The notes beneath the pieces are model-generated. The model was not told the DNA's origin. It ran no database searches and saw only the letters and a program-made list of their open reading frames with translations. A program made the translations under genes and the position numbers. This document shows positions 54,608-63,729 of a DNA stretch of 64,000 bases, piece by piece. This DNA is from Grimontia celer. GTDB taxonomy: Bacteria; Pseudomonadota; Gammaproteobacteria; Enterobacterales; Vibrionaceae. How positions within the stretch are numbered: position 1 is the stretch's first letter; each line of letters opens with the position of its first letter. Location of the stretch: the NCBI RefSeq assembly GCF_900055185.1, contig NZ_FIZX01000002.1:686586-750585 (forward strand), written 5' to 3'.

Positions 54608-56014
54608 ATGACGGATAAGAGAGATGTACCGTTTACGTTAGAAAAGCTGCAGGCAGCATTTAAATCGGGTGAGTTAACCTGCGAATCCTACATCGACGCG
54701 GTTATCGAGCGCGCAGAAAGTCTGAACCACCTTAACGCTTTTATTACGGTTGACTGGGAGATGCTTCGAAAGGCAGCGAGGGACGTTGACCAGAGTGGAA
54801 AAGCAGGTGAAGGGCTCAATGGCATCCCTCTTTGCTTCAAGGATAACATTCAGACTGGCGTTCTCGCTGCGTCTGCTGCGACTAAAGCATTAGCGGGAAA
54901 CATCAGCAGTGCTTCCGTCGTGGCTGAGCGGCTGTTGAGCAGTGGTGCCTTAGTGGGTGGCATGGGAAACATGCACGAGCTGGCCTTTGGTATTACGACT
55001 AACAATGGATATAGCGGCGCGTCGAAAAACCCGTGGAATACCGAGCGGATCCCTGGCGGCTCCAGCGGTGGTGTCGCTGTGGCGATTGCAGCTGGCATTA
55101 TGCCAGCAGGCATTGGAACGGACACAGGAGGCTCCGTAAGGTTACCTTCTGCACTCTGTGGGATCGTTGGCTTTAGACCTTCTATGATGCGCTATCCATC
55201 AGAAGGGCTGGTACCTGTCAGCCATACCCGGGATACGGCAGGTCCAATGGCGAATACTGTCAAGGATTGCCGAATCTTGGATGCCATCATGGCGGGTAAA
55301 AACGACTCCGCCATTGATGAAGTAGCGAGTCTTTCTTCTATCAAGCTGGGTGTTCCCCGAGCCTATTTCTTCGACAATCTAGACCCTGAAGTAGGCAGAT
55401 TATCTGAAGATGCCTTAAAGAAACTTTCTGATGCGGGAGTGACCTTGGTAGAGGCGGATATTCCCAATGTTGGTGAACTTGATGAAGCCTGCAGTTTCCC
55501 GATTGCGCTTTATGAATTTATGCAGGACTTACCTGCCTATCTTACCGCTCATGTATCACATATCAGTATTAAAGACGTCGCTGACCATGCTTTAAGCCCT
55601 GACGTGAGTGGATTGATGGCTTCGCTGATGTCTGATGGCGCGATGCCAGAATCCGTGTATCGAGACGCTATTAATGTGGTTCGTCCTAAACTCCAACAAA
55701 CCTACGCAGACTATTTCTCGAAGCAAGGCGTGGATGCTGTCATCTTCCCAACCACTGTGCTGCCCGCCACACCTATTGGTGATGATGAAACCGTTGAGCT
55801 TAATTGCGAACGCCTACCTACCTTTCCAACTTTTATTCATAACACCGATCCAGGCAGCAATGCAGGTATTCCAGGAATAAGCCTGCCCATTGGCCTAACC
55901 CATGACGGCTTGCCTGTTGGTATCGAAATTGATGGACCTTTCAACAGCGATGAGCGGTTGCTATCGATCGCGGAAGCGCTGGAATCAGTCTTCAACTTTA
56001 CGCAACGCCCCTGA
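54608..56014 (+). CDS. Amidase-signature hydrolase (mandelamide/indoleacetamide hydrolase-like)
   Basis: Hydrolyses a carboxamide to acid and ammonia in the cytoplasm. About 468 residues. The Ser-cisSer-Lys triad of the amidase signature is visible: lysine in GIPLCFKDNIQTG, cis-serine in RIPGGSSGGVAVAIAAG, nucleophile in GTDTGGSVRLPSALCG. The overall pattern recalls mandelamide hydrolase and indoleacetamide hydrolase. ATG 54608 has CAGGAG upstream; a longer in-frame start begins inside the leader hairpin. It heads an operon with an amide/urea-type ABC transporter, so an imported amide, perhaps aromatic, is the likely substrate. Confidence 0.88.
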   Translation: MTDKRDVPFTLEKLQAAFKSGELTCESYIDAVIERAESLNHLNAFITVDWEMLRKAARDVDQSGKAGEGLNGIPLCFKDNIQTGVLAASAATKALAGNISSASVVAERLLSSGALVGGMGNMHELAFGITTNNGYSGASKNPWNTERIPGGSSGGVAVAIAAGIMPAGIGTDTGGSVRLPSALCGIVGFRPSMMRYPSEGLVPVSHTRDTAGPMANTVKDCRILDAIMAGKNDSAIDEVASLSSIKLGVPRAYFFDNLDPEVGRLSEDALKKLSDAGVTLVEADIPNVGELDEACSFPIALYEFMQDLPAYLTAHVSHISIKDVADHALSPDVSGLMASLMSDGAMPESVYRDAINVVRPKLQQTYADYFSKQGVDAVIFPTTVLPATPIGDDETVELNCERLPTFPTFIHNTDPGSNAGIPGISLPIGLTHDGLPVGIEIDGPFNSDERLLSIAEALESVFNFTQRP

Positions 56015-56045
56015 TCCACTCTTCATAGATGTAAGGAACACAACA

Positions 56046-57212
56046 ATGAAAAGACGCGAATTTTTAACTTCGTCGATGAGTGCTGCGCTGCTGGCAGCGA
56101 TTTCACCGACTTTTGTCTCAACCCGGGCTCTCGCTGCGGAGACAGTTAAACTCGGTGTGATGATTCCCCAGTCAGGCCCCGCGGGTCTTTTTGGCCCCTC
56201 CTGTAAAAACTGCACAGAAATGGCGGTTGAAGAAATCAATAAGTCGGGTGGCATTTTAGGCAAGCAGGTTGAAGTGTTTTATGCCGATGCTGGCGGTTCT
56301 CCTTCCGAGGCGCTGAAAAATGCGGTGCGCCTGTACAAAGGCGAAAAAGTGGATGCGTTTATTGGCATGCATGACAGTGCTGTGCGAGGTGCACTCACCA
56401 ACTTGTTCAAAGGCGAGGTGCCTTACATCTATACGCCAATCTATGAAGGTGGTGAATGCGCAGAGGGAACTTATGTACTCGGTGAGACCCCTGCTCAGCA
56501 ATTGGCGCCGGTCATTCCTTGGTTAGCAAAAAATAACAAGGTCAGTAAATGGTATTTGATTGGTAATGATTACAACTGGCCACGTGATTCGAATGCTGCG
56601 GCGAAAGATTACATTAAAGCAGCAGGTGGTGACGTGGTTGGCGAGGAATATCTGCCATTTTCAGCCGATAACTTCGACTCCAGCTTGGCAAAAATCAAAG
56701 CCAGTGGCGCTGATGCAGTACTGATCACTTTGGTTGGTGGTGCATCAGTGAGCTTTAACCGCGCATTTGCAAACTTCGGTTTGGACAAGCAAGCCCTGCG
56801 ATTGGGCACCTTAATAGAAGAAAATACCCTAGCAGGTATTGGGGCAGAAAATGCTGCAAGACTTTACTCTTCATCAGGTTATTTTCAGAACATTAACTCG
56901 CCAAAAGCCGCCGCATTTGCTGAGCGCTACTACGAAAAGTTTGGCAGTGATGCACCTGCACTCAATGCATTAGGTGAGTCCTGCTATGACGGTGTCTATC
57001 TCTTCAAAGCCTTGGCAAACGAAGCAAAAGGCGTAGCGGCTGAAAAAATTGCCAGCGCTTCTGAGGGCGCGTCATTTTCTTCTCCTCGTGGGAACATGAC
57101 GTTGACGAAGGGACATGTTGATAAAGATATCTATCTTGCGGAAGCCGTAGACGGCAGATTCCGCGTTGTTGAAACCTTTGAAAACGTGCCTAGCGGCAGT
57201 ACCTGCAGTTAA
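56046..57212 (+). CDS. ABC transporter substrate-binding protein, amide/urea type
   Basis: Periplasmic binding protein of 388 residues of the Peripla_BP_6 (LivK/AmiC/UrtA) group. The signal has the twin-arginine pattern KRREFLTSS and is cut near residue 30 (TRALAAETVK), so Tat export is likely. Family blocks are LGVMIPQSGPAGLFGPSCKN, AFIGMHDSAVRGALTNLF and WYLIGNDYNWPRDSNAAAKD; the last recalls amide- and urea-binding members. AAGGA precedes the ATG. It follows the amidase by 31 bases and precedes the permease genes. Confidence 0.88.
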   Translation: MKRREFLTSSMSAALLAAISPTFVSTRALAAETVKLGVMIPQSGPAGLFGPSCKNCTEMAVEEINKSGGILGKQVEVFYADAGGSPSEALKNAVRLYKGEKVDAFIGMHDSAVRGALTNLFKGEVPYIYTPIYEGGECAEGTYVLGETPAQQLAPVIPWLAKNNKVSKWYLIGNDYNWPRDSNAAAKDYIKAAGGDVVGEEYLPFSADNFDSSLAKIKASGADAVLITLVGGASVSFNRAFANFGLDKQALRLGTLIEENTLAGIGAENAARLYSSSGYFQNINSPKAAAFAERYYEKFGSDAPALNALGESCYDGVYLFKALANEAKGVAAEKIASASEGASFSSPRGNMTLTKGHVDKDIYLAEAVDGRFRVVETFENVPSGSTCS

Positions 57213-57229
57213 AGGAGAGAGTGACGCAC

Positions 57230-58081
57230 ATGGATGTGTTGACCTTGTATATTTTGAACGTCATCTACAGCCTCTCAGTGTTGGCGTTAGTTGCAACAGG
57301 CCTTGCTGCTGTTTTCGGACTACTAGGTGTGATGAACATGGCGCATGGCGAGTTTGTCATGCTTGGCGCTTATAGCGCGCTGCTCGCAAGTCAATGGTCA
57401 CTGCCTTGGCCTGCGGGCCTTTTGTTGGCTGTCATTGTGAGTGCTTTAGTCGGTGCACTAATGGAAAAGGGCCTCATCAGGCACCTTTATCAGCGCCCGT
57501 TTGACACCTTGTTGGCTACTTGGGGTGTTGCCATGCTCATCCGAAAAGGGATTGAAGCCCTTTTTGGTAGGGAGTACCAAAACGTACCTCAATACTTGCC
57601 AGGCACCGTCGATGTTGTTGGTGTTGATTACCCCGTTTATCGACTGCTCTTGGTGGTCTTGATTGCCGCCTTGATGACAGGCATCTACCTGTGGTTCAGA
57701 AAAAGCCCTGCCAGCCTCAAAATTCGTGCGATGGTAGACAACCCTGCACTGGCGCAGGCGGTGGGAATAAACACTGAACGCGTTGCCTTTTACACGTTTG
57801 TTTTCGGTGTCAGTACGGCAGGGTTCGCCGGTGCATTGATTGCACCTCTGGTGAGGGTCGACCCCTACATGGGGCTGGATTACTTGCTCTCCTCATTCTT
57901 CGCCCTTGTGATTGGCGGCCTCGGCAGCGTTGAAGGCCTGATTCTGGGAAGCAGCATGATTGGCGGCTTAGATCAGTCCCTCTCCAACCTGTTCGACAAG
58001 GTCGTCGGCTATACAGGTGTGCTTCTGCTGTCGATTTTCTTTTTATGGTGGAAACCCAATGGCATCATTTCGCAACGTTAA
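57230..58081 (+). CDS. Branched-chain-type ABC permease (LivH-like)
   Basis: Inner-membrane permease of 283 residues with about eight membrane segments. LivH blocks are GLAAVFGLLGVMNMAHGEFV near the N-terminus and DYLLSSFFALVIGGLGSVEG near the end. ATG 57230 has AAAGGAGAGA upstream at proper distance; a GTG three codons earlier is too close. It overlaps the next gene by 23 bases. Confidence 0.9.
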   Translation: MDVLTLYILNVIYSLSVLALVATGLAAVFGLLGVMNMAHGEFVMLGAYSALLASQWSLPWPAGLLLAVIVSALVGALMEKGLIRHLYQRPFDTLLATWGVAMLIRKGIEALFGREYQNVPQYLPGTVDVVGVDYPVYRLLLVVLIAALMTGIYLWFRKSPASLKIRAMVDNPALAQAVGINTERVAFYTFVFGVSTAGFAGALIAPLVRVDPYMGLDYLLSSFFALVIGGLGSVEGLILGSSMIGGLDQSLSNLFDKVVGYTGVLLLSIFFLWWKPNGIISQR

Positions 58082-59777
58082 TTTTTACGCGCTCGCGTTT
58101 ATCTTCGCACTGCCTCTGTTTATCGATAGCTTTACTGCATATGAGGTTGGTCTCTATTTAATCTTCGGACTCGCAGCACTGGGCGTTGCGTCTTGTTGGG
58201 GACAGGCTGGTTTCTTGCCGCTTGGCCAAGCCGCTTTCTTTGGATTGGGCGCGTATCTTTATGGTTATGTGAATGTTGAGCAGGCATCGGTGTTCAGTGT
58301 CGTAGAAGGACTGTTTTTGGCACTTCTGGTACCGGCGCTGTTAGCTTTCGCGTTGGGAAAACTGGTGTTCTCACGTACTTCGAGTTCCGGCCCCTATTTT
58401 TCTTTGATCACACTGGCGGTTGCCATGTTGGCAACGCAATTAGCACTGGTTTTTGATGGTGTCACAGGCGGGTTTAACGGCCTTAATGGCATTAATGACA
58501 TTCCAGGAACAGATCGTTACGAAAACCTGTATTGGGTGATTGCAGGCGCAGTGGCAGTTGTGCTTTTGTCCCTTCAGTATTTAGAAAACACGCCATTCGG
58601 ACTTTTGCTTAATGCCATCCGTGATAATGAACAGCGTGTTGACTTGCTGGGTTACAAAAGTGACCAACTGAAAAGTATTGTCTTTGCCATAAGCGCAGCG
58701 GTTTCTGGGTTGGCGGGCGCGTTGTACAGTGTCCATCAGGGCATCGTTACGCCACAGGCTCTGGGCTTTTTCCTTTCGGCAGAGTTTGTTATCTGGGCTG
58801 CAGTGGGAGGACGTTTTACGCTAGTTGGTCCTATTGCTGGTGCTTTGGTGATGGGAATGGTGTCCAGTGAGTTGAAAGCGTCCTTCCCTTATTGGGAAGT
58901 GATAGTCGCATCTATTTTCATTGTTGTGGTGCTCTTTTTACCAAAGGGTTTGCTAGGTTGGTTGCCCGCGACGAAAAAGCGTATTGAGGAAGACAAGTTA
59001 GAAGAAGCGGTTTCTGGCTCGTCAGAAAAACGGGTGACGCTAGCCATTAACGATGTTTCAGTGTCTATCGGACCGGTGAATATCCTCAGTTCATTGGAGA
59101 TGCGTTTAGGCGGAAAAGGTATTCAGTGCTTAATTGGTCCCAATGGCGCAGGAAAAACATCGGCATTCAACACTATGACTGGCGTGCTGCCGCTTTCTTC
59201 CGGAACGCTTGTATGGAATGGAGAACGCTTTAGTCCACGTAAGCCTTATGATGCTGCACGCCGGGGTATAGGTCGGAAATTGCAAATTCCCTGTGTGTTC
59301 CCATCGTTAAGCGTTGAAGAGAATATTCATTTGGCGATGTGGGCGAGCCGTTCGAATAAGAAATCATTATTCCGAGTCGCCAAATACGGAAAACGTTCTG
59401 CATCTTTAAACGCGCTTTACGAAGCGATGCCATTTCTTGAACAGGGTGAAGTCTTGGCCGGATCGCTATCGGTAGGGCAACGTCAAATGCTGGACTTTAC
59501 GATGACCTGTCTTGCTGAACCTGACTTGTTATTGCTGGATGAACCCTGTGCGGGACTCTCACCTGTCGAGACAAAAACGCTCATCGACATCATCAAAAAT
59601 TACATCGCCAGAGAGAGGAAACCTTGTGTGATTATCGAGCATGACATGCAAGTGGTGGAGAAATTGGCTGACGAAGTGCTGGTGATGAATCAAGGTTCTA
59701 TGTTGTGTTTTGGCAGCTTTGATTTTGTTCGTGAGAACGAGGAAGTACGAGCGATATACACAGGAGGAACCAAGTAA
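58059..59777 (+). CDS. Fused ABC permease-ATPase (LivM-LivG)
   Basis: Protein of 572 residues joining two parts that are often separate. Residues 1-310 are a LivM-like permease (CWGQAGFLPLGQAAFFGLGA, YFSLITLAVAMLATQLALVF). After a charged linker come about 240 residues of a LivG-like ATPase with Walker A GPNGAGKTSAFNTMTG, signature LSVGQRQMLDFTM, and Walker B LLLLDEPCAGLSP. The reading frame is continuous, with no sign of a sequencing join. Fused LivMG proteins occur in some urea/amide or branched-chain systems. It overlaps livF by one base. Confidence 0.9.
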   Translation: MASFRNVNFYALAFIFALPLFIDSFTAYEVGLYLIFGLAALGVASCWGQAGFLPLGQAAFFGLGAYLYGYVNVEQASVFSVVEGLFLALLVPALLAFALGKLVFSRTSSSGPYFSLITLAVAMLATQLALVFDGVTGGFNGLNGINDIPGTDRYENLYWVIAGAVAVVLLSLQYLENTPFGLLLNAIRDNEQRVDLLGYKSDQLKSIVFAISAAVSGLAGALYSVHQGIVTPQALGFFLSAEFVIWAAVGGRFTLVGPIAGALVMGMVSSELKASFPYWEVIVASIFIVVVLFLPKGLLGWLPATKKRIEEDKLEEAVSGSSEKRVTLAINDVSVSIGPVNILSSLEMRLGGKGIQCLIGPNGAGKTSAFNTMTGVLPLSSGTLVWNGERFSPRKPYDAARRGIGRKLQIPCVFPSLSVEENIHLAMWASRSNKKSLFRVAKYGKRSASLNALYEAMPFLEQGEVLAGSLSVGQRQMLDFTMTCLAEPDLLLLDEPCAGLSPVETKTLIDIIKNYIARERKPCVIIEHDMQVVEKLADEVLVMNQGSMLCFGSFDFVRENEEVRAIYTGGTK

Positions 59778-60472
59778 TGTCAGACAAAATTCTGGATGTG
59801 AAAGGTCTTTCCGGTGGGTATGGAGATATTACGATCGTCAGGGATGTGAACTTTTCAATCGGGAAAGGAGAGGTTGTGTGCCTTGCTGGTCGCAATGGTG
59901 TGGGAAAAACCACTTTAATGAAACTCTTGTCGGGAGCTCTGGCGCCCGGCAAAGGTCATATATGCCTTAATGGAAAAGATCTGTCGGGCTTGAATGCTTT
60001 TGAGCGACAGCAAAAGCAAATTAGCCATGGATTGCAAGAACAGTCAGTATTTAGTGGATTGACTGTTCGGGATAACCTTTCTTTGACAGGAAAATGGGGT
60101 AAAAGCTCACTCGTAGACCGCCTTCTTGAAGCCTTTCCTATCATAGAAAAGCGCTATGATGTACAGGCTGGAAAATTGTCGGGTGGCGAGAGGAAGTTGG
60201 TCTCTTTCTGCCGATCTGTCGTCGAAGATGGATTGATGACATTACTTGATGAGCCAACAGAGGGGGTACAGCCCGAAAATATCGAGCGAATGGGAGAGGT
60301 TATTCTCGAACAAGCTAAACAAGGAAGAAGCTTTATTGTGGCAGAGCAGAATCTATCACTGATTGAGCAGATCGCTGATGCCTGTTGGATGATGGACCAT
60401 GGTGAGTTGAAGTCTCTTTTCCCTGCTTCTCCAAATTTAAGGGAGCGTATTGTCAGTGAGCTTCTTATTTAG
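59777..60472 (+). CDS. Branched-chain-type ABC ATPase (LivF-like)
   Basis: ATP-binding subunit of 231 residues. Walker A is AGRNGVGKTTLMKLLSG, signature KLSGGERKLVSFCRS, Walker B MTLLDEPTEGVQPE. RNG at the Walker A start is typical of UrtE/LivF-like subunits. It shares the TAATG overlap with the fused gene, so all five genes from amidase on read as one operon. Confidence 0.92.
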   Translation: MSDKILDVKGLSGGYGDITIVRDVNFSIGKGEVVCLAGRNGVGKTTLMKLLSGALAPGKGHICLNGKDLSGLNAFERQQKQISHGLQEQSVFSGLTVRDNLSLTGKWGKSSLVDRLLEAFPIIEKRYDVQAGKLSGGERKLVSFCRSVVEDGLMTLLDEPTEGVQPENIERMGEVILEQAKQGRSFIVAEQNLSLIEQIADACWMMDHGELKSLFPASPNLRERIVSELLI

Positions 60473-60862
60473 TGATGTCATCAATACTAAAGTTGGCCTT
60501 CTTTGTTCTTCAATAAGTGAAACATTACAAAATACTAGAAACTTACGAGTAGGCACCTAGCCAACGAAGAGTTGGTTATTTCACCAAAAGCCGCTGATGA
60601 GAGTCAGTGGTTTTTTTGTCAGTTCAAAAAATAGTGAGGTCTCTAGTTTTGGAGAAGTCTAACGGCGAGATGCCTAATCAAGAGTCTTCTTTATGGAGGT
60701 TCTGCTACCCCTAATCATACGAGTAAGAAAATATTCAGGACTCAATGTCTCAATTATTAGAGCTGCATTGGAAGATTTCATCGCCAATTAATAAAATCAA
60801 GATAGTTTTATATTTCATTTCTCGCGTTCCTAAAAAGAACAAACAACAAACGGAGGAGCAGA
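60473..60862. other. Spacer between the ABC operon and iclR
   Basis: 390 bases holding the terminator at 60586-60617 and, further on, AT-rich sequence that should include the iclR promoter. No gene recognised. Confidence 0.6.
60586..60617 (+). terminator. Terminator of the amidase/ABC operon
   Basis: CCGCTGA / TCAGTGG hairpin (one G-T pair), loop TGAGAG, then a run of T. Its first 22 bases are the same as in the ackA terminator at 22967-22999. Confidence 0.78.
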
Positions 60863-61630
60863 ATGAAGGAAACGCAATCAACGCTTATTCGTGGCTTCCA
60901 TATCCTTGAAACAATTGTGAAAGCCGAAAAGCCACTTTCCAGTGTCTATCTTGCTGAAGAGTTAGAGCTACCAAAACAAACCGTTCATCGCATCGCGCAA
61001 CAACTGGAAGAGGATGGATTGTTGCAGCGCGAACCTGATGGAAAGCGCTTCACCGCCGGCACTCGTTTGTTAGATTTGGCCAGAGCCACTCTTAAAAATT
61101 CTTCTATCAATGCACATCGCTATACCATTCTGAAAGAACTCTCTGATGAGATAGGTGAGACCTGTAATCTGACGATTTTGGATGGCTATGAAATTCTCTA
61201 TCTGGAACGTGTTGAGACTAACTGGCCATATCGCATTCATTTGCCTGTCGGTGCGCATTACCCTCTGCATTGCACAGCATCGGGTAAGCTGTTCCTTGCA
61301 GACATGAAAGTAGCGACGCGCAAACGACTGTTAAAAAGCATGAACCTGACTCGCGAGACTTCGCAAACCATCACGGATCTCACTCAGTTGGAAGCGCATT
61401 TGGCGAAGATAGCCGAAGATGGCGTGGGTGTGGACTCTGGCGAGTTTCTTGATGATATGGTGGCAATAGCAGTTCCCGTGATAAACAACGATAACCGCGT
61501 CGCTTTTACTGTCGCCGTTCATGCACCTTCTGCGCGTAAAACAACAGAAGAGTTAAGACAGTATTTGCCACTGCTTCGCCGTGCTGCCCAGCGGTTAGCC
61601 GTTGCAGAATTTGGCATCGTCGAAGATTGA
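60863..61630 (+). CDS. IclR-family regulator
   Basis: Regulator of 255 residues. The winged helix is at residues 8-70 (LIRGFHILETIVKAEKPLSS, then YLAEELELPKQTVHRIAQQL), and the IclR effector domain from about 85 (LPVGAHYPLHCTASGKLFLA; GVGVDSGEFLDDMVAIAVPV). CGGAGGAG precedes the ATG. It lies after the amidase/ABC operon and is convergent with the GMC oxidoreductase gene. It probably controls one or both. Confidence 0.9.
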   Translation: MKETQSTLIRGFHILETIVKAEKPLSSVYLAEELELPKQTVHRIAQQLEEDGLLQREPDGKRFTAGTRLLDLARATLKNSSINAHRYTILKELSDEIGETCNLTILDGYEILYLERVETNWPYRIHLPVGAHYPLHCTASGKLFLADMKVATRKRLLKSMNLTRETSQTITDLTQLEAHLAKIAEDGVGVDSGEFLDDMVAIAVPVINNDNRVAFTVAVHAPSARKTTEELRQYLPLLRRAAQRLAVAEFGIVED

Positions 61631-61748
61631 GTACAACTCGCTAATTTAGAGTCTGGTGAGCGAAAAGGGTAAATTGAAACCAAACAGCCAGCAGACTCTC
61701 CCCATTCCTGATGACGAACACTTTCTTCGACGCGGTCTAAACAGCCGG

Positions 61749-63362
61749 TTATTGCGCGAGACCATGGTCTTCCAAAACCATATCAGAGGCCTTTTCTGCA
61801 ATCATGATAGTGGGTGCATTTGTGTTACCTGATGCAATTTCCGGCATGATTGAAGCATCTACAACACGTAGGTTCTTAACGCCATAAACCTGCAATCTTG
61901 GGTTTACTACCGCCATCTCATCAACCCCCATTTTGCAGGTACTGGTTGGGTGATAAATGGTTTGGCTGAATTCTCTGGCTGCTGCCAACAATTCTTCATC
62001 GGTTTGGAATTTTTCACCCGGCACATATTCGCTTAGCACATGCTCTGAAAGTGGAGGCGTACTCGCTATCTTTCTTGCGACTTTAATTGCATTGATGATC
62101 ACAGTCTGGTCGCGCTCATCAGACAGATAGCAGGGCTGAATGGCTGGATGTTTTAAGGGATCTGTCGACGTGATTTTTACACTCCCGCGGCTATAAGGTC
62201 GAAGTTGACACACTGACGCTGTAAACGCTGAAAAGGGGTGTACGCCATCTCCGGGTTTGTCGGCGCTAAGCGGTTGCATGTGAAACTGAATGTCTGGACG
62301 CGTTAAGCTCGTATCGGACTGTGTGAAAATGGTAACTTGGCTTGCTGCCAGAGTGAGTGGACCTGTTCGGTTAAAGAGGTATTGCAGCGCCACCATCACT
62401 CGTTTCGTCAGACTATTCAATTCGTCATTGAGTGTGCGCTCGCTGGTTTTAAAGACCAATCTCACCTGAAGGTGGTCTTGCAGGTTTTCACCTACACCAG
62501 GCAAGTCATGAACAATCGCAATGCCAAGAGTGTTAAGCAGAGAAGCTGGACCGATTCCTGAAAGCTGAAGTAACTGTGGCGAGCCAATGGCACCTGCGCT
62601 AAGAATGACTTCCCGACTGGCCATAATTTGCTTTTTAGCACCCTCTTTGAGTACTTCAACGCCGGTGGCAGCTTTGTTCTCAAAGAGCACTTTTGATACA
62701 TGGTGATTGGTGAGAATATCCAGGTTTTCCCTATGCTTAGCGGGACGCAAGAAGGATTTTGCTGTACTCCAGCGGAAGCCTTTATATGCGGTTTGTTGGA
62801 AGTAACCGACACCTTCTTGAACTTCGCCATTGCAGTCAGGGTTATAGGGAATACCCAACGCGGTCGCGGCGTTGATGAAGTGATCGGCAATCGGGCGGCG
62901 TAAGCGCAAATCGCTGACTTTCTGTGGGCCATTTACACCATGATAATCATTGGAACCGCGCTCCTGATCTTCTGACTTTTTGAAGTAGGGAAGCACCTCC
63001 TGATACGACCACCCCTGATTTCCGAGCGCTGCCCAATGATCATAATCTTCCGCTTGTCCTCGAACATACAACAGCCCATTCAGAGCACTGGAACCTCCTA
63101 ACACTTTCCCTCTTGGCCACTGCAATTGGCGAGAATTGATACCTGGATCAGGTTCTGTGAGATAGCACCAATCCGTTTTTGGGTTGTGCATAGTTTTGAA
63201 ATACCCCACAGGTATATGCAACCAGGGATTATTATCTTTCCCCCCGGCTTCTATCAAAAGGACCCGGATCGATGGGTTTTTAGACAGACGATTGGCGAGA
63301 ACACACCCGGCAGATCCAGCTCCAACAACAATAAAATCGTAATGATTTGAAGATAATCCCAT
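61749..63362 (-). CDS. GMC-family FAD-dependent alcohol/choline dehydrogenase-like oxidoreductase
   Basis: Flavoprotein of 537 residues. N-terminal FAD motif DFIVVGAGSAGCVLANRLSK, GMC signature 1 PRGKVLGGSSALNGLLYVRG, signature 2 GAIGSPQLLQLSGIGP, and C-terminal block YHPTSTCKMGVDEMAVVNP with the catalytic histidine. It resembles BetA and AlkJ-like alcohol dehydrogenases; substrate not deducible. GGGAGAAAGGA precedes the ATG. Divergent from a TRAP-type binding protein; the two may share regulation. Confidence 0.9.
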   Translation of the reverse strand: MGLSSNHYDFIVVGAGSAGCVLANRLSKNPSIRVLLIEAGGKDNNPWLHIPVGYFKTMHNPKTDWCYLTEPDPGINSRQLQWPRGKVLGGSSALNGLLYVRGQAEDYDHWAALGNQGWSYQEVLPYFKKSEDQERGSNDYHGVNGPQKVSDLRLRRPIADHFINAATALGIPYNPDCNGEVQEGVGYFQQTAYKGFRWSTAKSFLRPAKHRENLDILTNHHVSKVLFENKAATGVEVLKEGAKKQIMASREVILSAGAIGSPQLLQLSGIGPASLLNTLGIAIVHDLPGVGENLQDHLQVRLVFKTSERTLNDELNSLTKRVMVALQYLFNRTGPLTLAASQVTIFTQSDTSLTRPDIQFHMQPLSADKPGDGVHPFSAFTASVCQLRPYSRGSVKITSTDPLKHPAIQPCYLSDERDQTVIINAIKVARKIASTPPLSEHVLSEYVPGEKFQTDEELLAAAREFSQTIYHPTSTCKMGVDEMAVVNPRLQVYGVKNLRVVDASIMPEIASGNTNAPTIMIAEKASDMVLEDHGLAQ

Positions 63363-63729
63363 CTTTTCCTTTCTCCCTGTTCACGAGTCACTGTCATGTA
63401 TTCAAGGCGAGATGCTCCCGACCCAGCGCGAAATCGAAAATTCTCAAACATTAAAATATGAGACTAGTTATCTCGATTTTTATAGTCAAGGCTTGAATTT
63501 TGATTTTTCTATGCCATAAATGGAATGTTCCGGTTCATTTTTTAACCATTCTTTAACATGGAGTGGTTGAAGCGTTACCAAAAACACGGAGCAATAACTT
63601 TCCACTGAACGTTGGATTGCTTGAATTTCAGAGCGTGATGATTGAACGCAGAAGGCTCTGTTTGAGAACGCAAATGTGGGCATGCCAGCGTAAACGTTTG
63701 AGCGACAGCCAACACAAAGGAGTGCGAGC
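63363..63729. other. Divergent promoter region, GMC oxidoreductase / TRAP binding protein
   Basis: 367 bases without a recognised gene. No clear operator seen; an IclR site is expected if the nearby regulator acts here. Confidence 0.5.
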
